A DNA stretch of 64,000 nucleotides from Halomonas sp. QHL1 (GTDB lineage: Bacteria > Pseudomonadota > Gammaproteobacteria > Pseudomonadales > Halomonadaceae): assembly GCF_001882345.1 (NCBI RefSeq), contig NZ_MINL01000001.1, positions 1,573,705 to 1,637,704 on the forward strand, in the 5' to 3' direction. Numbering within the stretch: the stretch's first letter is position 1; each line of letters starts with the position of its first letter. Positions 17,625 to 26,387 of this stretch are shown here, piece after piece. The notes beneath the pieces were generated by a model that had not been told where the DNA came from, made no database searches, and was given only the letters and a program-made list of their open reading frames with translations. Both the position numbers and the translations under genes were made by a program.

Positions 17625-18566
17625 GTGTCAAAATTGATGGTTTTCGCCGGGAATGCTAATCCCGCACTCGCTCAAAAAATAGCCGAGAGCTTAGACAGCC
17701 GTATGGGCAACGCTACGGTGGGTCAATTCAGCGACGGCGAAATTGCAGTCGAGATCAATGAGAACGTGCGCGGTAAGGATGTTTTCATCCTGCAATCCAC
17801 CTGTGCACCGACGAATGACAATTTGATGGAGTTGATTCTGATGGTCGACGCACTGCGTCGCGCCTCGGCAACTCGCATCACGGCGGTACTGCCTTACTTT
17901 GGTTATGCCCGCCAGGATCGCCGCGTGCGCTCCGCACGGGTACCGATTTCCGCCAAGGTAGTAGCGGACATGATGGTTAAAGCTGGCGTTGACCGAGTGA
18001 TGACCATGGATCTACACGCTGATCAGATCCAGGGCTTCTTCGATGTTCCGGTCGATAACGTCTACGGCTCACCGATTCTGCTAGATGATATCGAGCGTCA
18101 GAATTACAGCGACCTAGTCGTCGTCTCTCCTGATGTAGGCGGTGTTGTTCGCGCCCGCGCTATCGCCAAACAGCTGAATGCCGATCTCGCTATTATCGAT
18201 AAGCGTCGCCCCCAGGCTAACCAAGCCCAGGTGATGCACATCATCGGCGAGATTGAAGGCCGTACCTGTGTCGTTGTCGACGACATGATTGATACCGCAG
18301 GCACGCTGTGCAAAGCCGGTGAAGCGCTGAAAGAGCACGGCGCCAAGCGCGTAGTGGCCTATGCGACTCACCCGATTTTGTCCGGCCCAGCGGTCGACAA
18401 TATTACCAACTCCGTACTGGATGAAGTGGTGGTGACCGACACCATCCCGCTATCCGACGTTGCACGTCGAAGCGGCAAAATTCGCCAGTTGAGCGTTGCC
18501 GGCCTGATCGCAGAAGCGATTCGTCGGGTCAGCAACGAAGAATCTGTCAGCGCGATGTTCCACTAA
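17625..18566 (+). CDS. prs: Ribose-phosphate pyrophosphokinase
   Basis: 313 aa, starting at a GTG with AGGTGG 6 nt upstream. Makes PRPP from ribose-5-phosphate and ATP for nucleotide, histidine and NAD synthesis. Seen: N-terminal [19 protein letters not shown], the ATP-binding flexible loop [21 protein letters not shown], the metal site [14 protein letters not shown], and the ribose-phosphate loop [16 protein letters not shown]. The protein length is normal. A weak hairpin (GCCCC/GGGGC, 18582-18596) follows the stop before rplY. Confidence 0.97.
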   Translation: MSKLMVFAGNANPALAQKIAESLDSRMGNATVGQFSDGEIAVEINENVRGKDVFILQSTCAPTNDNLMELILMVDALRRASATRITAVLPYFGYARQDRRVRSARVPISAKVVADMMVKAGVDRVMTMDLHADQIQGFFDVPVDNVYGSPILLDDIERQNYSDLVVVSPDVGGVVRARAIAKQLNADLAIIDKRRPQANQAQVMHIIGEIEGRTCVVVDDMIDTAGTLCKAGEALKEHGAKRVVAYATHPILSGPAVDNITNSVLDEVVVTDTIPLSDVARRSGKIRQLSVAGLIAEAIRRVSNEESVSAMFH

Positions 18567-18662
18567 TTCGCTGACGATACAGCCCCCTTTTGGGGCCACG
18601 GAAACGTCGTCGTCTGGTCGCGGTCGGCGGCGTCTTCCTTACTTAAACTAAGAGGCAATTCC

Positions 18663-19304
18663 ATGTCTGATTTTATCCTGAAAGCCAGCGTTCGTAACGA
18701 CCTGGGGAAAGGTGCGAGCCGCCGCCTGCGTCGTGCGAACCAGCAAGTGCCGGCCGTTGTATACGGTGGCGAAAAAGGCGCGCAGTCTATCTCTGTCGAA
18801 AAAACCGCTTTCTACAAAGCGATTGAAGACGAGTCCTTCTTCTCTTCCGTCATCAAGCTGATGATCGAAGGCAAAGAAGAGCAAGTAGTTGTTCGTGACC
18901 TGCAGCGTCACCCGTTCAAGCCGCTGCTGACCCACGCCGACTTCCTGCGCGTTGATGCAACTCACGAAATCACCATGAACGTGCCGCTGCATGTGACCGG
19001 CGAAGAAGCGTGTGTAGGTATCAAAGACCAAGGCGGTGAACTGCACGTACTGGCCAACGAAGTTGCGATCAGCTGCTTGCCAAAAGACCTGCCTGATTAC
19101 TTGGAAATCGACATTGCCAATGTCGAGCTTGGCACTACCCTGCACCTGTCTGACCTTACCCTTCCGGCTGGCGTCACCTCTGTTGACCTGTCCCACGGTG
19201 AAGAGCACGACAATGCAGTACTCAGCGTCACTAAAGTAAAAGTGCGTGTTGAAGAAGATGAAGACGGTGAAAGCGAAGGCGAAGAAGACACCAGCGCCGA
19301 GTAA
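18663..19304 (+). CDS. rplY: Ribosomal protein bL25, long (Ctc-type) form
   Basis: 213 aa; binds 5S rRNA in the large subunit. N-terminal L25 domain (about residues 1-95) begins [31 protein letters not shown] and includes [23 protein letters not shown]. The C-terminal TL5/Ctc-type beta domain (about 100-190) has [19 protein letters not shown] and ends in an acidic low-complexity tail. GAGG 7 nt before the ATG supports the start. Placed between prs and pth as usual, with a good terminator downstream. Confidence 0.96.
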   Translation: MSDFILKASVRNDLGKGASRRLRRANQQVPAVVYGGEKGAQSISVEKTAFYKAIEDESFFSSVIKLMIEGKEEQVVVRDLQRHPFKPLLTHADFLRVDATHEITMNVPLHVTGEEACVGIKDQGGELHVLANEVAISCLPKDLPDYLEIDIANVELGTTLHLSDLTLPAGVTSVDLSHGEEHDNAVLSVTKVKVRVEEDEDGESEGEEDTSAE

Positions 19305-19372
19305 GTATCCCTCGCTAAGCATCCTATTGGGGCCATGCCTGCATGGCCCTTGTGATGCTGACATGATGTTAG

Positions 19373-19402
19373 AATCAAGCGCCCCGGCGCTTGATTTTTT
19401 TT
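19373..19402 (+). terminator. Rho-independent terminator after rplY
   Basis: Perfect 10-bp stem, AATCAAGCGC (19373-19382) and GCGCTTGATT (19387-19396), loop CCCG, followed directly by a run of T. It should separate the prs-rplY unit from pth. Confidence 0.93.
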
Positions 19403-19480
19403 AGGGCCGTCGTTGGCGCGGCGTCAACCATGTCTTCTGGATAGCTTTGGTCTTCTGGATATTTTGCATGAGGTGGGAAG

Positions 19481-20074
19481 ATGAGTCAGGTAACAGCCAT
19501 TATTGGATTAGGAAACCCCGGAGCGGAGTATGACGCCACGCGCCATAATGCCGGTTTCTGGCTGGTAGACGCTATTGCGCAGAGCGCCCATGCAGAGTTG
19601 CGCCCTGAAAAGAAATTTTTCGGCCACTACGCCAAGGTGCGCCTAGGCGACCATGAACTGCACCTACTCAACCCCGCCACCTTTATGAATCGAAGCGGTG
19701 CCGCGGTGGCAGCACTAAGCCAGTTCTTCAAACTTGCCCCTGAAAATCTACTGGTCGCCCACGACGAACTCGACCTTCCCCCCGGCCAAGCACGCTACAA
19801 AACTGGCGGCGGGCACGGTGGTCACAACGGCCTGCGCGATATTATCAGTGCATTAGGCGGTCAGAAGCAGTTTCACCGAGTACGGATTGGCATTGGCCAC
19901 CCCGGTGAGGCTCGTCAGGTTACTAATTATGTACTGGGGCGGCCCGGCAAAGCCGAACACGAAGCCATTGTTCGCGCCCTGGATGAGTGTATCGCCACAC
20001 TTCCGCTAGCGCTTGCAGGTGACTGGGCCAAAGCCATGAACCAGTTACACAGCCTTAAGTCAGAATTAACTTAG
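19481..20074 (+). CDS. pth: Peptidyl-tRNA hydrolase
   Basis: 197 aa. Cleaves peptidyl-tRNA that drops off the ribosome, recycling the tRNA. Active-site residues are visible: Asn12 in GLGNPGAEYDATRHNAGF, catalytic His22 of the same block, FMNRSGAAV and VAHDELDLPPG with the catalytic aspartate, then KTGGGHGGHNGLRDI. Normal length. GAGGTGG just upstream of the ATG supports the start. It directly precedes ychF, a widely conserved pair. Confidence 0.97.
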   Translation: MSQVTAIIGLGNPGAEYDATRHNAGFWLVDAIAQSAHAELRPEKKFFGHYAKVRLGDHELHLLNPATFMNRSGAAVAALSQFFKLAPENLLVAHDELDLPPGQARYKTGGGHGGHNGLRDIISALGGQKQFHRVRIGIGHPGEARQVTNYVLGRPGKAEHEAIVRALDECIATLPLALAGDWAKAMNQLHSLKSELT

Positions 20075-20172
20075 TCCAAAGCTGGCTATTGTCGCCGGTG
20101 GCTGACAGCTAGCGCATCTCGTAGAATGGCGATTACTTTTACGCCCTACCACCTTATTCTCAGGAACATTTT

Positions 20173-21264
20173 ATGGGTTTCAATTGCGGCATCGTCGGCC
20201 TGCCTAACGTCGGCAAGTCCACACTATTCAATGCACTGACGAAGTCAGGCATCGATGCAGAAAATTTCCCCTTCTGCACTATTGAGCCGAACGTGGGTAT
20301 TGTCCCAATGCCGGACCCACGTCTTGATAAGCTCGCCGAGATCGTCAAGCCGCAAAAAGTACTGCCGACCACCATGGAGTTCGTCGACATTGCTGGCTTG
20401 GTCGCCGGGGCCTCCAAAGGCGAGGGCTTGGGCAATAAATTCCTGGCCAATATTCGTGAAACCCAGGCAATTGCCCATGTGGTGCGCTGCTTCGATAACG
20501 ACAACGTTATCCACGTAGCCAACCAAGTCGATCCCCGCGCCGATATCGAAACGATCAACCTAGAGTTAGCGCTAGCCGATCTGGATACTGTCGAAAAAGC
20601 CAGCCAGCGCTTGGTTCGCTCGGTGAAAGGCGGTGATAAAGACGCTATTGCCACCAAGGCGATTCTTGATCGTATCCAGCCCCACGTTGCGGAAGGCTTA
20701 CCGCTTCGCAGCTTTGGCTTGAGCGAAGAAGAGCAGCGCCAAGTGAAAAGCTTCGGTTTTTTGACCCTGAAGCCAACCATGTACATCGCTAACGTCAATG
20801 AAGACGGTTTCGAGAACAATCCCTACCTGGATATTGTTAATGAAATAGCCGCGGAGGAAGGTGCGCTGGTGGTGCCCGTGTGTAACCAGCTGGAAGCCGA
20901 AATTGCCGAGCTGGATGACGAAGAGCGCTCGATGTTCTTAAGCGAGATGGGCATGGATGAGCCGGGCCTTGATCGCGTAATTCGCGCAGGCTACTCACTG
21001 CTGGGTCTACAAACTTACTTCACTGCCGGTGTTAAAGAAGTTCGCGCCTGGACAGTGAAAGAGGGTGCCACAGCCCCAGAAGCCGCTGGCGTGATTCACA
21101 CCGATTTTCAAAAAGGCTTTATTCGGGCCGAAGTGGTCGCCTATGACGATTTCGTCTCGTTAGGCGGCGAGCAGGGTGCTAAAGACGCCGGCAAGTGGCG
21201 TTTGGAAGGCAAAGAGTACATTGTCAAAGATGGCGATGTGGTGCACTTCCGCTTTAATGTGTAA
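20173..21264 (+). CDS. ychF: Redox-regulated ATPase YchF (Obg-like)
   Basis: 363 aa, same length as E. coli YchF/OLA1. P-loop [15 protein letters not shown] at residues 8-22, [23 protein letters not shown] as switch region, and NVNEDG in the G4 position instead of NKxD, the change that makes this GTPase-like family prefer ATP. The C-terminal TGS domain contains [18 protein letters not shown] and [13 protein letters not shown]. YchF binds the ribosome and is linked to stress responses. AGGA 7 nt before the ATG. Confidence 0.96.
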   Translation: MGFNCGIVGLPNVGKSTLFNALTKSGIDAENFPFCTIEPNVGIVPMPDPRLDKLAEIVKPQKVLPTTMEFVDIAGLVAGASKGEGLGNKFLANIRETQAIAHVVRCFDNDNVIHVANQVDPRADIETINLELALADLDTVEKASQRLVRSVKGGDKDAIATKAILDRIQPHVAEGLPLRSFGLSEEEQRQVKSFGFLTLKPTMYIANVNEDGFENNPYLDIVNEIAAEEGALVVPVCNQLEAEIAELDDEERSMFLSEMGMDEPGLDRVIRAGYSLLGLQTYFTAGVKEVRAWTVKEGATAPEAAGVIHTDFQKGFIRAEVVAYDDFVSLGGEQGAKDAGKWRLEGKEYIVKDGDVVHFRFNV

Positions 21265-21296
21265 CTGCCAACACCCATTTGATCGGCAATAAAACA

Positions 21297-21325
21297 TTGA
21301 CTTAAGGCGAAATTATCAGTATCAT
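21297..21325 (+). promoter_or_regulatory. Sigma-70-type promoter for tRNA-Met
   Basis: TTGACT (21297-21302) and TATCAT (21320-21325) with a 17-bp spacer, followed by a C-rich discriminator 15 nt before the tRNA. Close to consensus and well placed, so tRNA-Met is probably transcribed on its own. Confidence 0.75.
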
Positions 21326-21340
21326 TCGCCCCCGTTGAAA

Positions 21341-21417
21341 GGCTACGTAGCTCAGCTGGTTAGAGCACATCACTCATAATGATGGGGTCCCCTGTTCAAA
21401 TCAGGGCGTAGCCACCA
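21341..21417 (+). tRNA. tRNA-Met (CAU), elongator
   Basis: 77 nt with encoded CCA. Acceptor GGCTACG pairs with CGTAGCC. The anticodon arm ATCAC-TCATAAT-GATGG carries CAT, and the D-arm AGCTCAGCTGGTTAGAGC is regular. First base pair G-C marks an elongator rather than an initiator, and the sequence is close to E. coli metT. Confidence 0.94.
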
Positions 21418-21427
21418 AATGAATGCC

Positions 21428-21460
21428 AAAAGCCCGCTGACTCTGTCAGCGGGCTTTTTG
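21428..21460. terminator. Rho-independent terminator
   Basis: 13-bp stem, AAAAGCCCGCTGA (21428-21440) and TCAGCGGGCTTTT (21446-21458), loop CTCTG, with T-rich sequence after it on the plus strand and AAAA before it. It ends the tRNA-Met transcript and may also serve the convergent aminopeptidase gene. Confidence 0.92.
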
Positions 21461-21479
21461 TTTACGTGCAACTGACGAA

Positions 21480-22796
21480 TTAGCTTAGCTTTGCACGGTT
21501 TAAGAATCCCACCAGCGCGCGGGTTAGATACTCCACATCTTTACTACCCGCAGTCTCCCGAATCGAATGCATTGCCCACTGGGGAACACCCACATCAATG
21601 GTGGGCACGCCCAACTCGGTGGCGGTAATCGGTCCAATCGTACTTCCACAGCCCATATCAGCCCGGGTAACAAACGACTGCACGGGTACGTCCGCCTCGC
21701 GACATACATCGCGAAACAGCGCGCCGGTAACACTATTGGTGGCATAGCGCTGGCTGGAATTCACCTTGATGACCGGGCCGCCGTTAATCGCTGGGCCGTG
21801 ACGCTCATCGTGCTTGTCGCGAAAGTTAGGATGCAGCGCGTGGGCGTTATCGCAAGAGATCATCAGTGACGATTGAATCAGTTGAATCAACGACTCATCG
21901 CTTCGCTTTTCTCTCCCCTTACCCACTTGGGCATTAATACGCTTTAGCACATCCGCCAAGAACGGGCCTTGAGCGCCACAGGCACTGGCACTGCCGACCT
22001 CCTCGTGATCGTTAGCCACCAGTAAAGCGCCCTGGCTGCCATCGCAATCCAAGAGCGCTTCTAAACCGATGAAGCAAGAGAGCAGGTTATCCAACCGGGC
22101 ACTCGCCACTAGCTCTTTCTTAACACCCACCAGCGATGGGGGCTGAACATCGTAAAAACCTAATTCAAAATCAACCACTTCCACAGCACGCATGCCATGC
22201 TGCTCTTCTAACCATTGCGCCACCAGCTCGCCTAGCGTCGCCGACTCGCTCTGCATTAAAACCGGTGCCATTTGCGTCTGCGGGTTAATCGGGCGGCCAC
22301 TGTTCACGTCACGATCAAGGTGAATCGCCAGGCTCGGCACCATGGCAATAGCCCGGTCGATATTGAGCAATACGCTTTCTAAGCGACCATCGGCATGGCG
22401 CACATGTACGCGTCCTGCCAGTCCCAGGTCACGGTCAAACCACGGCGCTAACAACACACCACCATAAACCTGCACGCCTAACTGTAGCCATCCTGCGGAG
22501 CACTGCGTGGCGTTAGGCTTTAGATGCAGCCCCGGGCTATCGGTGTGGGCACCGATCATACGCAGCGCCGTTAATTCAGACTCAGGTAGCTGAAAAGCAA
22601 TAATCGCTGAGTCATTACGGGTAACGTAGTAGCGCTTGCCCGGTGTAAGCTGCCAATTGGCCTTCTCTTCCAGCCGCTGAAAACCGGCTTGCTCCAACCG
22701 CGAAGCCATATTGCCTGCCGCATGCCACGGGGTCGGTGATTGGCGCAGAAAATCGCATAGGCGCGTTAAACGATCAGCGTTGAAAGTCTCGGACAT
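21480..22796 (-). CDS. apeB: M18 family aminopeptidase
   Basis: 438 aa from the ATG at 22796, which has GAGGA 5 nt upstream; an ATG four codons earlier lacks a site. Dinuclear zinc aspartyl-type aminopeptidase. Seen: ADRLTRLCDFLRQSPTPWHA at the N-terminus, MIGAHTDSPGL with the first metal histidine and the following catalytic Asp, RLDNLLS, NDHEEVGSASACGAQGP with the bridging and catalytic acidic residues, SCDNAHALHPNF, and a C-terminal VPTIDVGVPQWAMHSIRE with a metal histidine. Cytoplasmic peptide turnover is the usual role. Divergent from prc. Confidence 0.93.
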   Translation of the reverse strand: MSETFNADRLTRLCDFLRQSPTPWHAAGNMASRLEQAGFQRLEEKANWQLTPGKRYYVTRNDSAIIAFQLPESELTALRMIGAHTDSPGLHLKPNATQCSAGWLQLGVQVYGGVLLAPWFDRDLGLAGRVHVRHADGRLESVLLNIDRAIAMVPSLAIHLDRDVNSGRPINPQTQMAPVLMQSESATLGELVAQWLEEQHGMRAVEVVDFELGFYDVQPPSLVGVKKELVASARLDNLLSCFIGLEALLDCDGSQGALLVANDHEEVGSASACGAQGPFLADVLKRINAQVGKGREKRSDESLIQLIQSSLMISCDNAHALHPNFRDKHDERHGPAINGGPVIKVNSSQRYATNSVTGALFRDVCREADVPVQSFVTRADMGCGSTIGPITATELGVPTIDVGVPQWAMHSIRETAGSKDVEYLTRALVGFLNRAKLS

Positions 22797-22934
22797 GGAA
22801 ATCCTCATAACTGTAATGATTGAGTCTCATAGCGCAGGTGACCTGCTACAATACTCCTTCGACCTACGCAACTCATGGGTCACATGCGGGTCTAGGGAAG
22901 AATGAGTGTACACAAATCCGGGAGAGCTTGACTG

Positions 22935-25052
22935 ATGAGCTTGTTTGCAACGCTTTCGCGTTCGGTCGCCCTGGCTGTCATGCTGGTTGTTACCAGCCCA
23001 GCCGCCTTCGCGCAACTTGAGCCGACCAACGAACAACGCCAGGCGGCAGTGGAAATTGCGGACTCGCTCCGTTACGGCCACTATGCTGATATTACTTTTG
23101 ATGAAGCGTGGTCGCAGGATGCTTTCCAACGCTACTTGGACATTATTGACGGCCAGCGCGCCTACCTGCTACGCAGTGACATCGAACCCTATCGCCACTT
23201 AGAGACAGGCATGGCAGACGCCCTTTTCAATGGCGACCTGGATGATGCATTTAGCCTCTACAACACCTTCAGTGACCGCCAGCGCGCGCGCCTTGAGTCG
23301 CTGCTTGCACAGCTTGATGAAGGGCTCAATTTTGAATTTGATAGCAATGAGCGCTTAGAAATTGATCGCGAAGAGGCGCCCTGGGCATCTCGGCAAAGTG
23401 AGCTAGACGAGTTATGGCGCAAACGGCTCAAAAACGACGCCTTAACGCTCGCCCTAACCGATCAGGATAATGAACAGATCGAAACCAATCTGCGCCAGCG
23501 CTATGAAGGCCAGCTGACGCGGTTGGAGCAAACCGAACCCGAAGACGTGTTTGGGGTACTGATGGCGGCAGTCACCAGCAGCATCGACCCACACACTGGC
23601 TATCTCTCCCCCCGCCAGGGCGAATCCTTCGATATCCAAATGAGCCTCTCTCTTGAGGGCATTGGCGCCTTACTTCAGTCGGACGGTGAGTACGTTAAAG
23701 TCTCAAGCTTAGTACCCGGCGGCCCGGCAGACCGCGCTGGCGTACTGGAACCCGCGGACCGGATCATCGCCGTCGGCCAGGAAGAAGGCGAGATGGTCAA
23801 TGTGGTCGGCATGCGCTTGGATAACGTGGTGGATCTGATTCGTGGCCCCAAAGGCTCTGTCGTCCGCCTCGATGTGGTGCCTGCACAAGCGGTCGATATG
23901 ACCCGCTCACAAACTGTTCAGATCACCCGTGATACCGTCAGCCTTGAAGATCAAGCTGCCAGCAGTGAAATCATTAACGTTGAGCGAGATGGCGAGCCTC
24001 ACCGCCTAGGGGTGATTAACATCCCTACTTTCTACGTCGATTTTGATGCCTGGCAAGCCGGTGAAGAGGAGTATCGCAGCACTACGCGCGATGTCGCCAA
24101 AGAAGTTGAACGCCTTAAAGAAGAGGGCGTGGAAGGTATCGTGCTTGATCTGCGCAACAACGGCGGCGGCGCTCTTCAGGAAGCCAACTCCCTCATCGGC
24201 CTGTTTATTGACCGTGGCCCCACCGTCCAGGTGCGCGATGCCCAGGGGCGTATTCAGCTTTATGGAGACAGCGAAGCAGGCACACTCTATGACGGCCCGC
24301 TAGGGGTACTGGTGAATCGCCTCTCCGCCTCGGCCTCTGAGATCTTTGCCGGCGCGATTCAGGATTATGGTCGCGGTTTAGTACTCGGCACGCCGACGTT
24401 CGGCAAAGGCACCGTGCAGACGCTTAACGAGCTAAGCCATGGGCAGATTAAGCTAACCCGCGCCAAGTTCTACCGCATTTCCGGCGATAGCACGCAGAAC
24501 CGCGGTGTTGAGCCGGATATCGACTTCCCCAGCCTGATTGATCCCGAACGTATCGGTGAAAGCAGCCTGGATAATGCGCTGGCCTGGGACACCGTTCAGA
24601 ACGTACAGTATCGCCGCTATGGTGAACCAGAAACCATGCTGGACAAACTCATTGCCCAGCACGATACCCGCGCCCAGGACAACGCCAACTTCCGCTATTT
24701 AGAGCGCCAGTCGGCGCTGGCTCGCCAGTTACGCGAGCAGCACACCAGCGTAAGCTTAAATCGCGAGCAACGTAAGCGCGAAATGGAAGCCCAGGAAGCT
24801 GAGCAGCTCTCGCTGGAAAACCAACGCCGCCGTGCGCTAGGCCTTGATGAGCTGGATGAGTGGATGGACGCCCGAACTGACGTCACAGAGGGGGTAACTG
24901 AAGAGACCGGTGATACCGAGGCCTCGCAAAACAGCGAAAGTGAAGAGGATGAAGCACTGGCCGTTGATCGTGCCTATGTGCTCGAATCGGCTGAAATTCT
25001 ACTCGACTACACCCACCTGAAAGACTCTCATCGGCTAGCTGCTAAGCGCTAA
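22935..25052 (+). CDS. prc: Carboxy-terminal (tail-specific) protease Prc
   Basis: 705 aa periplasmic protease. Signal peptide at residues 1-27 (...AAFAQ). An N-terminal Prc domain is followed by a PDZ domain (about 235-330, LSLEGIGALLQ...) and an S41 catalytic core with Ser466 in RLSASASEIFAG and Lys491 in FGKGTVQ; the 25-residue spacing matches E. coli Ser452/Lys477. A long helical C-terminal domain, rich in Glu and Arg, ends the protein. Prc trims FtsI and, in E. coli, degrades the peptidoglycan hydrolase MepS with the lipoprotein NlpI. GGGAG before the ATG. A clear terminator follows. Confidence 0.96.
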   Translation: MSLFATLSRSVALAVMLVVTSPAAFAQLEPTNEQRQAAVEIADSLRYGHYADITFDEAWSQDAFQRYLDIIDGQRAYLLRSDIEPYRHLETGMADALFNGDLDDAFSLYNTFSDRQRARLESLLAQLDEGLNFEFDSNERLEIDREEAPWASRQSELDELWRKRLKNDALTLALTDQDNEQIETNLRQRYEGQLTRLEQTEPEDVFGVLMAAVTSSIDPHTGYLSPRQGESFDIQMSLSLEGIGALLQSDGEYVKVSSLVPGGPADRAGVLEPADRIIAVGQEEGEMVNVVGMRLDNVVDLIRGPKGSVVRLDVVPAQAVDMTRSQTVQITRDTVSLEDQAASSEIINVERDGEPHRLGVINIPTFYVDFDAWQAGEEEYRSTTRDVAKEVERLKEEGVEGIVLDLRNNGGGALQEANSLIGLFIDRGPTVQVRDAQGRIQLYGDSEAGTLYDGPLGVLVNRLSASASEIFAGAIQDYGRGLVLGTPTFGKGTVQTLNELSHGQIKLTRAKFYRISGDSTQNRGVEPDIDFPSLIDPERIGESSLDNALAWDTVQNVQYRRYGEPETMLDKLIAQHDTRAQDNANFRYLERQSALARQLREQHTSVSLNREQRKREMEAQEAEQLSLENQRRRALGLDELDEWMDARTDVTEGVTEETGDTEASQNSESEEDEALAVDRAYVLESAEILLDYTHLKDSHRLAAKR

Positions 25053-25071
25053 ATTACGTTGAGTTCACAAA

Positions 25072-25108
25072 AACGCCGCCTCCTTCACAAGGGGCGGCGT
25101 TCTAGTTT
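25072..25108 (+). terminator. Rho-independent terminator after prc
   Basis: 9-bp stem AACGCCGCC (25072-25080) and GGCGGCGTT (25093-25101) with a 12-nt loop, then CTAGTTTTA. Also positioned to act on the convergent regulator gene. Confidence 0.8.
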
Positions 25109-25152
25109 TAGCTTCAACCTAATCCTTCCAAGCGGTCTTGAAAAATAGCCCT

Positions 25153-25518
25153 TCAACACAGCGCGGCAAGACGAGTCGGCCGATCACCCATTTTAGTTAA
25201 GCGCTGAGTGAGCGCTACTAGCTGAGCGGCACTGCCCTGGCTACCCGCACGAATTATCTCAAGCGCCCAGGCAGGTAGTTGTGGGGCAAGCCGGTAATAG
25301 ACCCACTGCCCTTCGCGCTGATCACTAAGCAGCCCACACTGGCGGAGCTGGGCCAAATGGCGCGACACTTTAGGCTGCGACTCTTGCAGCGCATGGGTCA
25401 TCTCGCATACACACAGCTCCTGCTCTTGAGCTACCAGAAGCACCAGCATCAAACGCGTTTCATCGCTTAAACATTTAAACACCTGCAAGGCTTGCGGTGC
25501 ATTCACTTCGCCCACCAT
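25153..25518 (-). CDS. ArsR-family metal/metalloid-type regulator
   Basis: 121 aa from the ATG at 25518, which follows GGGA at 5 nt; a longer frame to 25611 would add an atypical N-terminus. Winged-helix repressor: VFKCLSDETRLMLVLLVAQEQELCVCEMTHAL, helix-turn-helix QPKVSRHLAQLRQCGLL, wing REGQWVYYRL. The ELCVCEM segment carries the two cysteines (CxC) of arsenic-responsive ArsR proteins, so an As(III)/Sb(III) sensor is plausible. No ars resistance genes are visible in the window, so its target is unknown. Confidence 0.85.
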   Translation of the reverse strand: MVGEVNAPQALQVFKCLSDETRLMLVLLVAQEQELCVCEMTHALQESQPKVSRHLAQLRQCGLLSDQREGQWVYYRLAPQLPAWALEIIRAGSQGSAAQLVALTQRLTKMGDRPTRLAALC

Positions 25519-25681
25519 AAACTTCCCAAACTGATTGACTATAGGTAGTTTACGCCACAACAGTCGCTGACGGTAAGCACTGTTCGAATGCGCAACACCC
25601 AGACACGACAAAACGCCCGGACGCCATTAGACGATGGGTGACAAGAAAATAATGAAGACTGGAAAAAAAAGGGTAATTAAA

Positions 25682-25757
25682 TGGCTCCTCGAGCAGGACT
25701 CGAACCTGCGACCCAATGATTAACAGTCATTTGCTCTACCAACTGAGCTATCGAGGA
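25682..25757 (-). tRNA. tRNA-Asn (GUU), copy 1
   Basis: 76 nt with encoded CCA. On the minus strand it begins TCCTCGATAGCTCAG, carries anticodon GTT in ACTGTTAATC, and closes with TCGAGGA-G-CCA. Last of four in the direction of transcription. Confidence 0.96.
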
Positions 25758-25817
25758 ACGTTATAAGTTGTGGTGTTTTAAGCGAAACCAAATTGCCAAT
25801 AACCTTCAGCAAGTGAT

Positions 25818-25893
25818 TGGCTCCTCGAGCAGGACTCGAACCTGCGACCCAATGATTAACAGTCATTTGCTCTACCAACTGAGCTATCGAGGA
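25818..25893 (-). tRNA. tRNA-Asn (GUU), copy 2
   Basis: Sequence identical to copies 1 and 4 by eye, with complete acceptor, D, anticodon (GTT) and T arms and encoded CCA. Confidence 0.96.
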
Positions 25894-25977
25894 ATAATGC
25901 GCTACCTAAGACAACGTACCGAGCAAAGTGGCGTGCTGTAAATAGGCAGTTAAATAGATACTAGCAGCAGTACAACT

Positions 25978-26053
25978 TGGCTCCTCGAGCAGGACTCGAA
26001 CCTGCGACCCAATGATTAACAGTCATTTGCTCTACCAACTGCGCTATCGAGGA
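25978..26053 (-). tRNA. tRNA-Asn (GUU), copy 3, D-stem variant
   Basis: Same as the other copies except for tRNA position 12: GCGC replaces GCTC in the D-stem (base 26042). This leaves G12 facing A23 in place of T12-A23. Acceptor, anticodon and T arms are intact, so it may still function, but folding could be weaker. Confidence 0.93.
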
Positions 26054-26113
26054 ACGTTATAAGTTGTGGTGTTTTAAGCGAAACCAAATTGCCAATAACC
26101 TTCAGCAAGTGAT

Positions 26114-26189
26114 TGGCTCCTCGAGCAGGACTCGAACCTGCGACCCAATGATTAACAGTCATTTGCTCTACCAACTGAGCTATCGAGGA
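26114..26189 (-). tRNA. tRNA-Asn (GUU), copy 4
   Basis: First of the four genes in the direction of transcription, regular cloverleaf with anticodon GTT and encoded CCA, 20 nt downstream of a near-consensus promoter. Confidence 0.96.
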
Positions 26190-26209
26190 ACTGCTCAAAC
26201 ACGGTGCGT

Positions 26210-26237
26210 AGTATACCCATAGAAATTTTAGGGTCAA
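26210..26237 (-). promoter_or_regulatory. Sigma-70-type promoter for the tRNA-Asn cluster
   Basis: Read on the minus strand: TTGACC (26237-26232), 16-bp spacer, TATACT (26215-26210), then a GC-containing discriminator typical of stringently controlled tRNA promoters. It probably drives all four tRNA-Asn genes. Confidence 0.8.
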
Positions 26238-26387
26238 GTATCGATTATGGATGAACGCTAGCCGCTGGATTCCTGTATCCGTATAATGCGCCTACTTATG
26301 ATAGCGGCTCGGCAACAGTAACTGTCGACCGCACGACAACACTCCATTCATCCTCGTCCCCCGACGACTCATAGATGACAGGTACCG

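Larger units (their letters stand above)
25682..25894. repeat. Duplicated block (copy A): two tRNA-Asn genes plus spacer
   Basis: 213 bp containing tRNA-Asn copies 1 and 2 and their 60-bp spacer. It recurs 296 bp downstream at 25978-26190 with one visible difference, A at 25746 against C at 26042. Flanks on both sides differ, which defines the repeat edges. Confidence 0.93.
25978..26190. repeat. Duplicated block (copy B): two tRNA-Asn genes plus spacer
   Basis: Second copy of the 213-bp unit at 25682-25894. The 60-bp spacer between the two tRNAs is identical in both blocks; the 84-bp sequence between blocks is unrelated to it. Confidence 0.93.

Noticed and set aside
18582..18596. Hairpin GCCCC/GGGGC after prs as a terminator
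   Set aside because: The stem is only 5 bp and no T-tract follows.
18648..19364. 238-aa minus-strand open frame
   Set aside because: Antisense to rplY, which is clearly the real gene.
20160..20819. 219-aa minus-strand open frame
   Set aside because: Antisense to ychF; Ser/Leu-rich, no domain.
25682..26189. Regularly spaced repeats that look like a CRISPR array
   Set aside because: The repeats fold as complete tRNA-Asn genes with encoded CCA, and spacers between copies 1-2 and 3-4 are identical to each other.
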